Assembly: GCA_947502495.1 (NCBI GenBank)
Contig: CANNAC010000001.1
Coordinates: 1 to 64,000 of the forward strand
Length of the DNA stretch: 64,000 bases
Direction of reading: 5' to 3'
Origin: an uncultured Flavobacteriaceae bacterium
Lineage (GTDB): Bacteria > Bacteroidota > Bacteroidia > Flavobacteriales > Flavobacteriaceae
Shown: positions 19,301 to 26,899 of the stretch, in pieces
Numbering within the stretch: the first letter of the stretch is position 1
Layout of the letters: the number at the start of each line of letters is the position of its first letter
Made by a program: the position numbers and the translations under genes
The notes under the pieces: generated by a model
The model's database searches: none
Told to the model about the DNA's origin: nothing
Seen by the model: only the letters and a program-made list of their open reading frames with translations

Positions 19301-19742
19301 TCTTTAAAATAGTTACTCCTCCAAGACCGCCGGCTAGAGTCATGTCCACTTCCGAATAATTAAAACCTAAATCTGGCTGACTTTGATGGGTTGTACTTTG
19401 CGTGAAAATATAATAGATATTAGGATCTTCTGGTTTTGGTATTATAATAGCAGACTGTGTACTAGAAGGGTTTCCAAATAAGTTATTACCATTTGACATT
19501 ATTTGATGGTTGCGATTGTATACTTTAATACCATCGGTATAAAACAAAAGGTTTCCATCGATATCCGAAATACTTGTACAACCTTCATCTGTACTTAATA
19601 ATCCATCTGTTAAGGTAGATACATCTCCCGTGTTACTGTCAAAACGAATCCCTGCATTGTCACCAAAATACCAGTTAGAGGCTTGGTTTTGTGAGTAAGA
19701 CACAGTAACAATAAGAAAAAGTAGATATAATATGTTTTTCAT
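16398..19742 (-). CDS. T9SS type B secreted protein with beta-propeller-like head
   Basis: 1114 residues. The signal peptide is MKNILYLLFLIVTVSYSQ. The head, about 20-400, begins NWYFGDNAGIRFDSNTGDV and contains GNLLFYTDGIKVYNRNHQ, IIPKPEDPNIYYIFTQS, YLKLSPDGTKLVSAN and GIEFSSNSQVLYISSYN. These match the WD40/propeller-like head common in gliding-associated flavobacterial proteins. An Ig-like segment follows, then four Cys-Asp repeats (CDDNNNDHWAFDF, CDEDGIIDGKTIFNL, CDESDSEDGINTFDL). The tail is type B (FFTPNNDGVNDFWQV, IFDRYGKLLKQI, DYWFAVIL, end HFTLKR). It is first in the 30- and 6-base-spaced run down to 12096, so co-transcription with the next two genes is likely. Confidence 0.9.
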   Translation of the reverse strand: MKNILYLLFLIVTVSYSQNQASNWYFGDNAGIRFDSNTGDVSTLTDGLLSTDEGCTSISDIDGNLLFYTDGIKVYNRNHQIMSNGNNLFGNPSSTQSAIIIPKPEDPNIYYIFTQSTTHQSQPDLGFNYSEVDMTLAGGLGGVTILKNQRLLYKASEKLSAVLKDCDSGEIWVITYAANDAYTNSQAVDDNNNTFYAFKVSATGVNTTPVTFTDTSRNISERRGYLKLSPDGTKLVSANIRFGLFIYDFDVNTGLVSAPRQIVINPANLNGAIYPYGIEFSSNSQVLYISSYNDASQNINPPPSSQRSAILQYDLTAGNISSSQTNIDISQGYRSALQLGPDSKIYKTESSTYNTGLPFLSTIESPNILGVACNYTQNAISLNGRLARQGLPPFISSYFSEKIDIIGNTSQTIQLPLCTGDIYTLEAEEIVGAIYSWTLDGVAIATPTPPYQLTINTEGNYEVEVQVPGNDCESKEGQAVVKYYEIPVASQPADIVICDDNNNDHWAFDFTSQDNSILGAQDSRKFDVHYFENQEDADNNENEILGMYDNQENPQTIIARIHSVNNPNCYDTTSFEIAIFNTPIANFVDNFKTCDDATDGDDTNGQIEVLLTDFNAEVLLLQNPADYTITYHSRQANANAGTPVLPNTYYTQTPNLERIFVRIENNLNTDCYDTTFFDIIVNPLPNRFDSSLFQCDEDGIIDGKTIFNLTEAEDALTGSATNVSVTFYRELADAEADINEVDGTNYPNTTNPETVYALITNNTTACTAITSLTLEVSTTQIQDYNAPAVCDESDSEDGINTFDLNDFTTDIQSINGITFPIKYYPTYNDALLEEAELSSPYTNTNPYTQTIYARAEDNNTCYGISEISITINQLPQLLEDETTLYCLNIYPDTITLKSGVMGNPADYSYEWSNGETTNEIQINEIGTYTVTVTNAENCKKDRTITVEASNIATIDSIDIVDASSNNTIIVHASGEGEYDYALFNAAGLHTNYQTSNIFTNVAPGGIYTVSVRDLKNSCGITEEIISVIGFPKFFTPNNDGVNDFWQVYGVSNVFQPNTKIKIFDRYGKLLKQISPTGPGWDGTFNGEVLQSDDYWFAVILQDGREYFNHFTLKR

Positions 19743-19762
19743 TCTTTTATAGCAATAGCTAT

Positions 19763-19770
19763 CAAAGATA
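19763..19770 (-). promoter_or_regulatory. Candidate -7 promoter element (TATCTTTG)
   Basis: TATCTTTG on the minus strand matches TAnnTTTG and is 20 bases upstream of the ATG at 19742. No -33 TTG at the usual spacing. Confidence 0.4.
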
Positions 19771-19825
19771 TTATATTTTTATTTGAATACTAAGAGGTGA
19801 ATGTTAAAATGATAGCCTGTATTGC

Positions 19826-20650
19826 TTACAAATCCCTGTTTTTTAAAATTCTATAGGATAAAAATAAGAATAATGCCGTCCAACAAAGTACTATAACAAT
19901 TTCATACCAATGTACCGCGTAGTTATAGGTAAGATCCATCTTGTCTGGAAATTTGGTCATCATCACACGTTGAAAAGGTTGATCTATTAACTTATACATT
20001 GATTTTAAAGGGAAGAAATTCTGAATTTTTTCTGCCAGTTCATAGTTACTTTGCCAAGTGATTAAACCTAAAACGATATATTCTAAAATGTATAAAATAA
20101 ATAGGAAAGCTAAAGCAAAAGCAGAACGTTTTACAAGCATTCCAAAGAATAAGCATAAGGTAAAAAAGGCAACAAGCTTCACGAAATAAGCGACAAGAAA
20201 ATCTGTTTCTCTAAAAATGATACTAGCTTCGGTATAACTAGAGTAATACATACCAATACAAAAGGAAGCTACTGCTATTAAAATAGTTGCTACTAAAGAA
20301 AAGAATACAATAGTATAAAACTTAGAAAGAATAAATTCTTTTTTACTTAAACCATCAATTAAGTTTTGCTTTATCGTTTTATTGCTATACTCATTACCAA
20401 TCATGCTTACTACAACAATGGCGAAAAAGAATTTGAATTGCGCCGCAAAAAATGTTGTGATATGCCAAATGATAGGAAAGTTAAAGATTCCTAATTCCCC
20501 CAATTCTAATGTGAAAAAACCAAAGAAGTTTATTTTTATAGAAGATAGAATTAGTACCGTAAACGGTAATATAAAAGAAACAAATATAAGTACTTTACTA
20601 GCTCTGTTTAGTAGAAGTTTTTGTAATTCAAGATTTAATAGTCGTAACAT
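19826..20650 (-). CDS. ABC-2 type transporter permease
   Basis: 274 residues with about six hydrophobic membrane segments (ASKVLIFVSFILPFTVLILS, FFFAIVVVSMIGNEYSNKTI, FYTIVFFSLVATILIAVAS, AFALAFLFILYILEYIVLGL, EIVIVLCWTALFLFLSYRIL). The NEYSNKTIKQNLIDGLSKKEF segment is the usual cytoplasmic loop of ABC-2 permeases. It lies 45 bases downstream of the ATPase gene on the same strand, so the two form one exporter of the inner membrane. The substrate cannot be told from sequence; such pairs export antibiotics, lipids or peptides, or act in gliding (GldF-like), but this pair lacks a gldG neighbour. Confidence 0.9.
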   Translation of the reverse strand: MLRLLNLELQKLLLNRASKVLIFVSFILPFTVLILSSIKINFFGFFTLELGELGIFNFPIIWHITTFFAAQFKFFFAIVVVSMIGNEYSNKTIKQNLIDGLSKKEFILSKFYTIVFFSLVATILIAVASFCIGMYYSSYTEASIIFRETDFLVAYFVKLVAFFTLCLFFGMLVKRSAFALAFLFILYILEYIVLGLITWQSNYELAEKIQNFFPLKSMYKLIDQPFQRVMMTKFPDKMDLTYNYAVHWYEIVIVLCWTALFLFLSYRILKNRDL

Positions 20651-20695
20651 GGGTTTGGTTTTGGATCTGAAACAAGTTCAGTATAAATAGATGCG

Positions 20696-21592
20696 TTAGT
20701 TATTGTCTGTAAGCTGAAGAAATTGTTCTTCAAGACTTTCTTTACGTTGTACCAAATGAGATAATACGATGCCTTTTTCAAACATAAGTTTGTTAAAATC
20801 TGTAGCGTCCATTGGTGCATTTAAAAAAGCGGTAATTAAACCGTTTTCCACTTTTATGTTTTTAAAAGTCGTATTGCTTTCTAATAGTTTTATTAAATCT
20901 TCTTGCTTTTCGGCTTTTAATTCAAAAAAACCATGACTAGAAATCATTTCGTCTACACGACCAGAATATAATTTTTCTCCTTTGCGAAGTACTACAACAT
21001 GCGAACATACTTTTTCTACTTCGTCGAGTAGGTGAGAAGCTAAAAGAATAGTAGTTCCCTTTGCAGCGATATCTTGTATTATTTTACGTATTTGATGAAT
21101 CCCTTGTGGATCTAATCCGTTGGTAGGTTCATCTAAAATTAATATTTCTGGATCATTCAATAAGGCGGAAGCAATAGCAAGACGTTGTTTCATCCCTAAA
21201 GAATAGGTGTTGAACTTGTGGTCTTTTCTATCTTCTAAACCAACAACTGCCAGTTTTTCTTCAATTTTACTATAATCGACTCCTTTAATTTTACAAACCA
21301 GTTTTAGGTTTTGCGAAGCGGTCATGTACGGATAAAAATTTGGGCGTTCTATTATCGCTCCCACTTTTTTTAATGCATCATGTGTAGATACCGTACCATC
21401 AAACCATTTAAAGTCTCCTTGTGTTTTGTTTACTACATTTAAGACAATGCCTAATGTTGTCGATTTTCCGCTGCCGTTTGGTCCAAGAATACCATAAACG
21501 TTTCCTTTTTTAATAGTAAACGAAAGGTCTTTTACTGCCGTGAGATAGCCAAATTTTTTGGTAAGGTTATTAATCGTAAGAATAGATTCCAA
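20696..21592 (-). CDS. ABC transporter ATP-binding protein
   Basis: 298 residues. Walker A is GPNGSGKST (about 37-45), the signature is YSLGMKQRLAIASALL, Walker B is ILILDEPTNGLD, and the switch His is in ILLASHLLDEVEKVC. The C-terminal 80 residues resemble the accessory domain of bacitracin/lantibiotic-type exporters. The start is a TTG (21592) giving MESILTINNLTKKFG, the family's normal N-terminus; no ATG is nearby. It energises the permease encoded directly downstream. Substrate unknown. Confidence 0.93.
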   Translation of the reverse strand: MESILTINNLTKKFGYLTAVKDLSFTIKKGNVYGILGPNGSGKSTTLGIVLNVVNKTQGDFKWFDGTVSTHDALKKVGAIIERPNFYPYMTASQNLKLVCKIKGVDYSKIEEKLAVVGLEDRKDHKFNTYSLGMKQRLAIASALLNDPEILILDEPTNGLDPQGIHQIRKIIQDIAAKGTTILLASHLLDEVEKVCSHVVVLRKGEKLYSGRVDEMISSHGFFELKAEKQEDLIKLLESNTTFKNIKVENGLITAFLNAPMDATDFNKLMFEKGIVLSHLVQRKESLEEQFLQLTDNN

Positions 21593-21656
21593 AGTATAAA
21601 GGTTTGATTAGTTATAGGTAAGACGAGGTAAGCGAAAAATTGTTACAGGTTAAAAT

Positions 21657-21692
21657 GAAAAAGCACCCTAATTATTTAAATTAGAGTGCTTA
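21657..21692 (-). terminator. Rho-independent terminator
   Basis: A 13-bp stem with one mismatch (21661-21673 with 21679-21691) is followed on the minus strand by TTTTT. It ends the pRiA4b-like gene. Confidence 0.8.
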
Positions 21693-21713
21693 AAATGGTA
21701 TAAAGAACTTTAT

Positions 21714-22229
21714 TTAGTTCCAGTTTTCTTCAAAGTCTAGATTGTCATAATCGTTAATATCATAACCATCGTCAAACTCGTCAAATTCCTCTAAATCTTC
21801 ACTTTCAAAGTTTTTAATTGGCGCTTCATCTGGAATTTGTCCATGAACAAACATCAGGTTTGGGTAATCTTGACCTTCGGCTTCATCTACTATTTCAGCA
21901 AGCTCTACGTAAAAAGTCCACATACTTAAAAAGTCGTACACATAAATTAGTTTGGTAGCCATTTCATGGGTAACATCATTAATAACCGTTTCGTTCATTA
22001 AACGTACGGCATTGGCACCTTCGCTAACATCAAACATCGAGATTTCTTCTCCTTGTTCCCAAGTATCATTACTGATATAAAACGAAGCCATTTCTAATCC
22101 GTCAAAACCAAAAGATTGGGTGATGATGTTATGTAAGTCTTCTAAAGTATCGGTTTCGCGAATTTCTAAATCACGAAAAATATCTTCTTCGGTGTCATTA
22201 TCTAGTACTACTCTAAATCTGTAAATCAT
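21714..22229 (-). CDS. pRiA4b ORF-3-like family protein with acidic tail
   Basis: 171 residues. The N-terminal part (MIYRFRVVLDNDTEEDIFRD, TLEDLHNIITQSFGFDG, MASFYISNDTWEQGEEISMFD, TKLIYVYDFLSMWTFYVELA) fits the plasmid pRiA4b ORF-3-like family (PF07929), also called IS1096 TnpR-like. Members are mostly uncharacterised. The last 35 residues are almost all acidic (ESEDLEEFDEFDDGYDINDY). It is a single-gene unit, with its own promoter and terminator. There is no transposase nearby, so I read it as a resident cellular gene. Function unknown. Confidence 0.8.
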   Translation of the reverse strand: MIYRFRVVLDNDTEEDIFRDLEIRETDTLEDLHNIITQSFGFDGLEMASFYISNDTWEQGEEISMFDVSEGANAVRLMNETVINDVTHEMATKLIYVYDFLSMWTFYVELAEIVDEAEGQDYPNLMFVHGQIPDEAPIKNFESEDLEEFDEFDDGYDINDYDNLDFEENWN

Positions 22230-22246
22230 GGTAAAATATTATTTTG

Positions 22247-22278
22247 CAAAGATACGATTTCCATACTCTAAAAACCAA
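22247..22278 (-). promoter_or_regulatory. Promoter: TTG-N21-TATCTTTG
   Basis: On the minus strand TTG (22276-22278) and TATCTTTG (22247-22254) are 21 bases apart, a good Bacteroidota promoter 18 bases upstream of the ATG at 22229. Confidence 0.65.
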
Positions 22279-22324
22279 GAACTAAATTCCAACTTTTGGT
22301 ATTTTAATTAAAGCGTTTTTTACT

Positions 22325-23338
22325 TTATTTGCTGAAACGATGCAGTGTAAATGTCATAGCTGTTAATAGAAAAAATGCACCAATTTGATGTGCAACACCT
22401 AATACTAATGGCACTTGATATATAATGGTTAGTACACCTAGTAGAAATTGAAATCCGACCAAGATTAACAAAGAATGAATCGCTATTTTTTGATGTCTAG
22501 TAGTTGTTTTCTTTTTAGCCTGAACCCAAATGACGAATATTAAAAGAACCACTATATAAGCAACTGTTCTATGTATAAACTGAATACCACTTGGGTTTTC
22601 AATAAGATTTTTATAAAACGGATGAAGGATATAAACGGTTTCGTGTATAAATTTGCCTTCGTTCATTAAAGGCCAATGGTTATGCAGTAATCCAGCCTTT
22701 AAACCTGCTACAAAAGCACCATAAATAATTTGAAAAATTAGTACGATATAGCCAACAATAATCAGATTTCTAAACTTTTTATCGATAGCCTTTTTCTCAG
22801 GGAAAATTAAATCTAATGCCACCCATAATGTGGCAGCAAAAGTTAAAAATGCGGTGGTTAAATGCGCTGCTAATCTAAAATGACTGACATCTGGTTTATC
22901 TACTAATCCGCTTTTTACCATATACCAACCTAAAAAACCTTGAAAACCACCAAGAACAAGAAGTACGATGCATTTTTTAATTGTTTTTTTGGTAAGTTGT
23001 TTGGTTGCTAAAAAGTATAAAAATGGAAGGATAAAAACCATACCAATTAATCTACCAATGACGCGGTGTAGCCATTCCCAAAAATAAATACTTTTAAAAT
23101 CTTCTATCGTAAAATGGGAATGTAACTTTTGAAATTCTGGATATTGCTGGTACAATGCAAACGCTTCTTGCCATGCAACTTCACCAATAGGAGGAATGGT
23201 TCCTGTTATTAATTTGTAATTAGAGATGGATAAACCAGAATCTGTTAGTCTGGTAATACCACCAACAACCACCATAATGAAGATTAATAAACAGCCAGTA
23301 AACAGCCAATAGATTACTTTTTTATTGTCCTTTTTCAT
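22325..23338 (-). CDS. ctaA: Heme A synthase (COX15/CtaA family)
   Basis: 337 residues with about eight membrane segments. It oxidises the C8 methyl of heme O to make heme A for cytochrome oxidase in the inner membrane. Family marks are GGITRLTDSGLSI near the start, FWEWLHRVIGRLIGM, SHFRLAAHLTTAF, LLHNHWPLMNEG, IQFIHRTVAY and VAHQIGAFFLLTAM, which supply the paired His ligands of the two helical bundles. The length and the long first loop fit the COX15 (type 2) subgroup rather than Bacillus CtaA. The GNAT gene ends two bases upstream, so they are co-transcribed. Confidence 0.95.
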   Translation of the reverse strand: MKKDNKKVIYWLFTGCLLIFIMVVVGGITRLTDSGLSISNYKLITGTIPPIGEVAWQEAFALYQQYPEFQKLHSHFTIEDFKSIYFWEWLHRVIGRLIGMVFILPFLYFLATKQLTKKTIKKCIVLLVLGGFQGFLGWYMVKSGLVDKPDVSHFRLAAHLTTAFLTFAATLWVALDLIFPEKKAIDKKFRNLIIVGYIVLIFQIIYGAFVAGLKAGLLHNHWPLMNEGKFIHETVYILHPFYKNLIENPSGIQFIHRTVAYIVVLLIFVIWVQAKKKTTTRHQKIAIHSLLILVGFQFLLGVLTIIYQVPLVLGVAHQIGAFFLLTAMTFTLHRFSK

Positions 23339-23340
23339 TG

Positions 23341-23790
23341 TTAAATTAATTCTTTTTCAAAACACAAGCTGTTTTCCATCGTTGCGTATTGACCATAATT
23401 AGGAATGATTTGATACTTACTTTTTTTATAAAACGAAACCGCTTCTACTTGTCTAATTCCGGTTTCTAAAATGCAGGTATTATATTGTAGTTCTTTAGTC
23501 CAAATTTCTAATGCTTCTAAAACCGCACTAGCAATACCATTTCCTCTGGCGTCCGGATTTGTAAACATGCGTTTGATTTCTACGCTATTTTTATTGAATT
23601 CTTTAAAAGCGCCACAACCAACAGGTTTGTTATCTATGTAAGCTACAATAACATGCTTTAAAACATCTATATTATTGTATTGGTTATAAAAATCGTGCTC
23701 TTCTCCGTCCGTTATTTTTAAATAGGCATCGAGTTGTTTTACTAAGTAAACAAAGTCGTCATTTTCAGAATTCGTTCTAACTAAATTCAT
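23341..23790 (-). CDS. GNAT family N-acetyltransferase
   Basis: 149 residues. The acetyl-CoA motif A is MFTNPDARGNGIASAVLEAL (R/Q-x-x-G-x-A/G type), preceded by VGCGAFKEFNKNSVEIKRMF and followed by LETGIRQVEAVSFYKKSKYQ. The pattern matches small single-domain GNAT proteins of the PhnO/ElaA-like kind. The acceptor is not predictable. It is two bases upstream of ctaA and 25 bases downstream of the CCA enzyme gene. Confidence 0.9.
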   Translation of the reverse strand: MNLVRTNSENDDFVYLVKQLDAYLKITDGEEHDFYNQYNNIDVLKHVIVAYIDNKPVGCGAFKEFNKNSVEIKRMFTNPDARGNGIASAVLEALEIWTKELQYNTCILETGIRQVEAVSFYKKSKYQIIPNYGQYATMENSLCFEKELI

Positions 23791-23815
23791 TTTTTTGTTT
23801 TTTACTTACGGAACA

Positions 23816-25231
23816 CTACTCACTTTTTTTTAATCCTAAACGTTCTCCTTCTTTTAGCATTAATTGGAAGGCAGCATCAAATTCATTCGGAATTACACCT
23901 TCTAAAATTGCTTCTTTTATCGTTTCTTTAATCAGTCCGATTTCTTTGGAAGGCTTTAAATTGAAGGTTTTCATAATTTCCTCTCCAGAAATTGGAGGTT
24001 GAAAATTACGTACGCTATCTCTTTCTTCTACTTCTACAATTTTTTCACGAACGATCTTAAAGTTATTGTGATATCTTTTAAATTTATTCGGATTTTTTGT
24101 GGTGATGTCTGCTTCGCAAAGTGTCATTAAGTCTTCTACATAATCTCCAGCATCAAAAACCAATCTACGTACTGCAGAATCGGTAACGTCTTGTGCTAGT
24201 ACAATTGGTCTAGAACTCATAAAAACCATTTTTTGGACAAACTTCATTTTGTCATTTAATGGCATTTTGAGTCTTTTAAATAAACGATAGACCATTTTGG
24301 AACCTTCAAATTCATGGGAATGAAAAGTCCAACCTACTTTTTTACTAAATCTCTTTGTTGGTGCTTTACCAATATCATGTAAAAGTGCAGCCCAACGCAA
24401 CCAAACGTCTTCTGTGTTTGGCGCAATATTATCTACAACTTCTAAGGTGTGGTAAAAATTATCTTTATGTTTTTGACCTTCTACTTCGTCAATTCCTTTT
24501 AAAGCAGTTAGTTCTGGTAAAATATGTTTTAATAATCCGGTTTCTTCTAGTAATAAGAAGCCAATAGATGGTTTGTCTGCTTCTAGAATTTTATTTAATT
24601 CTACAACAATACGTTCTTTGGTAATGATATTAATACGTTCGTTATTTCTTGAAATGGAATCTAGAGATTCTTTTTCAATGATAAAATCTAACTGCGTTGC
24701 AAAACGAATAGCACGCATCATTCGCAATGGATCATCACTATAGGTAATATCTGGATTTAATGGTGTTTTAATGATTTTAGCCTCTAAATCTGGAACGCCT
24801 TGAAACGGATCTAAAAGATCTCCAAAGTTGTCTTCCGATAAATCTAAAGCAAGTGCATTAATTGTAAAATCTCTTCGGTTTTGGTCGTCTTGCAAGGTGC
24901 CATCTTCGACAATAGGATTTCGGCTGTCTTCGTTATAGGATTCTTTTCTAGCGCCAACAAATTCGATTTCAATATCTTCATAGCGAAGCATTGCTGTTCC
25001 GTAGGTTTTAAATACTTGTACCTTTGGTTTGTTTGGTAAATTTTTTGCTACTTGTTTTGCTAGTGCAATTCCGCTACCAACAGCAACAATATCTATATCT
25101 TTTGCAGAGCCACGATTTAAAATAAAATCGCGAACAAAACCTCCAATTACATAGCTTTCTAAACCTAGTTCTTTGGCAGATTGCGATATTATTTTGAAAA
25201 TTTTATTTTGTAATGCTTGTTTGTAATTCAT
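23816..25231 (-). CDS. cca: CCA-adding tRNA nucleotidyltransferase with HD domain
   Basis: 471 residues. The head is a class II nucleotidyltransferase: [15 protein letters not shown] then [11 protein letters not shown] with the metal-binding DxD, and [23 protein letters not shown] is the family's nucleotide-specificity region. An HD domain follows ([10 protein letters not shown]; about residue 290). It adds or repairs the 3' CCA of tRNAs; some relatives are poly(A) polymerases, and sequence alone does not fully separate them. Bacteroidota usually have one such enzyme, which favours the CCA role. Confidence 0.93.
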   Translation of the reverse strand: MNYKQALQNKIFKIISQSAKELGLESYVIGGFVRDFILNRGSAKDIDIVAVGSGIALAKQVAKNLPNKPKVQVFKTYGTAMLRYEDIEIEFVGARKESYNEDSRNPIVEDGTLQDDQNRRDFTINALALDLSEDNFGDLLDPFQGVPDLEAKIIKTPLNPDITYSDDPLRMMRAIRFATQLDFIIEKESLDSISRNNERINIITKERIVVELNKILEADKPSIGFLLLEETGLLKHILPELTALKGIDEVEGQKHKDNFYHTLEVVDNIAPNTEDVWLRWAALLHDIGKAPTKRFSKKVGWTFHSHEFEGSKMVYRLFKRLKMPLNDKMKFVQKMVFMSSRPIVLAQDVTDSAVRRLVFDAGDYVEDLMTLCEADITTKNPNKFKRYHNNFKIVREKIVEVEERDSVRNFQPPISGEEIMKTFNLKPSKEIGLIKETIKEAILEGVIPNEFDAAFQLMLKEGERLGLKKSE

Positions 25232-25249
25232 AAACTAAATTCCAGTAAT

Positions 25250-25294
25250 CAAGTGCTACATGCTAACGATTTGTTTTTTAGGATGTAGTACTTG
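25250..25294. repeat. Imperfect inverted repeat
   Basis: Two 14-base arms (25250-25263 and 25281-25294) pair at 12 of 14 positions around a 17-base loop, between tsaC and cca. No T-run follows on either strand within a few bases, so it is not a clear terminator; it may form an RNA hairpin between the two genes. Confidence 0.5.
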
Positions 25295-25306
25295 AAACTT
25301 GTGTTT

Positions 25307-25867
25307 TTACTTCCGTATAACCTTAACAATACCGCTACTACTTAATTTAATAATAGCCGATGGTTTTACGTTTTTTTTATCGTGGTGCAAATTTACAACA
25401 TAGTCCACACCTTTTAAAATGTCTGGATGTATTTCTTTAAAGGATTTAGGAGTAGGTTGCCCGCTAATATTTGCTGAGGTAGAAACAATTGCGCCATGCA
25501 GATTTCTACATATTTGAAAGCAAAATTCATCATCCGGAATACGAATAGCAATGGTTTTATCTTCAGCAATTAAGTTTTCGGCTAAATTTTGAGCATCATC
25601 GTAAATGATGGTAATAGGATCATCGGTAACTTCAAAAATACTTTGTGCCGCTTCTGGTATTTTTTTTACATACTTGCTTAGCATTCTATCATCTGCGACT
25701 AAGCAAATCATCGCTTTGGTTTCTATACGTTTTTTAAGCTTGTAAATTTTAGCAACTGCTTCTGGGTTGGTTGCGTCACAGCCAATTCCCCAAACCGTAT
25801 CTGTAGGGTAGAGTATGATTCCTCCTTGTTTAAGAATGGCAATCGTGTTTTTAATTTCTTGATGCAT
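25307..25867 (-). CDS. tsaC: L-threonylcarbamoyladenylate synthase (TsaC/Sua5/YwlC family)
   Basis: 186 residues, the short TsaC length without the Sua5 C-terminal domain. It makes threonylcarbamoyl-AMP from Thr, bicarbonate and ATP for the t6A37 tRNA modification. The motifs are GGIILYPTDTVWGIGCDA, KIYKLKKR, TKAMICLVAD, IAIRIPDD and GAIVSTSANISGQPT. It lies three bases downstream of the CgeB-like gene, and possibly in one message with it. Confidence 0.94.
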   Translation of the reverse strand: MHQEIKNTIAILKQGGIILYPTDTVWGIGCDATNPEAVAKIYKLKKRIETKAMICLVADDRMLSKYVKKIPEAAQSIFEVTDDPITIIYDDAQNLAENLIAEDKTIAIRIPDDEFCFQICRNLHGAIVSTSANISGQPTPKSFKEIHPDILKGVDYVVNLHHDKKNVKPSAIIKLSSSGIVKVIRK

Positions 25868-25870
25868 GGT

Positions 25871-26824
25871 TTAACTTAAAATGGTTTTTAACCAACTAGT
25901 GTAATGGTATTTCTGGTAAATTTCTGTTGGTATGGTTTGATAAGGTGTATTAAAAAAAGTGTCAGGAATATTAATTTCTGAATCTGGTGCTATGACGTGA
26001 ATATTTTTCGGATTGTAAAAATCATAGTTCTTAATATCTGCATTTGTAGTTATTAGTTTTTTCTCGAAGAATAAACTTTCAAAAACACGAAAGGTTAATC
26101 CGTCTTGAACGCCATATTTATGAATGTCTACAATAATATCTGTTTTCAATAAGTACGCTAATACTTGCTTGTTGTTTTTTCTCTCTTGTATAAAATGAAT
26201 GAGCTCGGATTCGATTTTTTTATCCGATTGTACCAAAAACTCATATTTTATATCCTTCTTTTTAAAATAGGTAGCAAGCTTTTCTAAGGTGTTAAATCTA
26301 AAATCTTTAGACATAATAGTAAAAGCATCATAGGCGGAAGCTGTCTTTGTATGCTCTTGATTTAAATAGATAAAGTTGGGTAAAAAGGATAAGTTAAAAT
26401 CTGTAACGTCCTTTTTTTCATAAGAATATACTTTGTCGAAAAAGGAAATGACTTCTTTCTTTCTAGTAATGTTATTGATAGAATCGTGATAATAAGCTAG
26501 AAAATTTTTGGTTTTACTTTTTAGAATAGCGAGCTGAGAATCAAAGAATAAATCTGGTCTAACAATTAAAATGTAATCGTAGGTTTTTCCAGCAGTAGCT
26601 TCTATTATGGGTTGTAGTTTGTGAAAGTTTTTTAGTTTGTTTTTGGTGATAATTTTATACATAGCAGCATATGCTTTTTCAAAAATATGCTTGTACTTAT
26701 ACTTTTTTAAAGAAGCTATATTGTAATAATCTACGTGCTTGTATTGCTTATTAAGCTCGTCGTGAATTGCATCGTAATAACCACTTAAATCATAGGTGAT
26801 AAAAAGTATTTTTTTGTCAGTCAT
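25871..26824 (-). CDS. CgeB-like glycosyltransferase-family protein
   Basis: 317 residues. ILFITYDLSGYYDAIHDEL and the YDYILIVRPDLFF core look like a Rossmann-type N-terminal half. FFDKVYSYEKKDV, followed by FNLSFLPNFIY, is the usual central signature of CgeB/DUF3880-like glycosyltransferases. TDIIVDIHKYGVQDGLTFRVFESL near the C-terminus resembles their nucleotide-sugar binding region. It probably transfers a sugar to a surface polysaccharide or protein. It sits at the end of the polysaccharide group. The family call is from pattern and context, not strong motifs. Confidence 0.65.
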   Translation of the reverse strand: MTDKKILFITYDLSGYYDAIHDELNKQYKHVDYYNIASLKKYKYKHIFEKAYAAMYKIITKNKLKNFHKLQPIIEATAGKTYDYILIVRPDLFFDSQLAILKSKTKNFLAYYHDSINNITRKKEVISFFDKVYSYEKKDVTDFNLSFLPNFIYLNQEHTKTASAYDAFTIMSKDFRFNTLEKLATYFKKKDIKYEFLVQSDKKIESELIHFIQERKNNKQVLAYLLKTDIIVDIHKYGVQDGLTFRVFESLFFEKKLITTNADIKNYDFYNPKNIHVIAPDSEINIPDTFFNTPYQTIPTEIYQKYHYTSWLKTILS

Positions 26825-26899
26825 AAGTACCCAAAATATTACTTTATTTCTATTGTATTCCTTTTTTTAATTCCTTTCGGAAAAAATTAAAAGGAAAAA

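Noticed and set aside
20382-20690. 102-codon plus-strand frame over the ABC permease start
   Set aside because: Antisense to the permease; no family.
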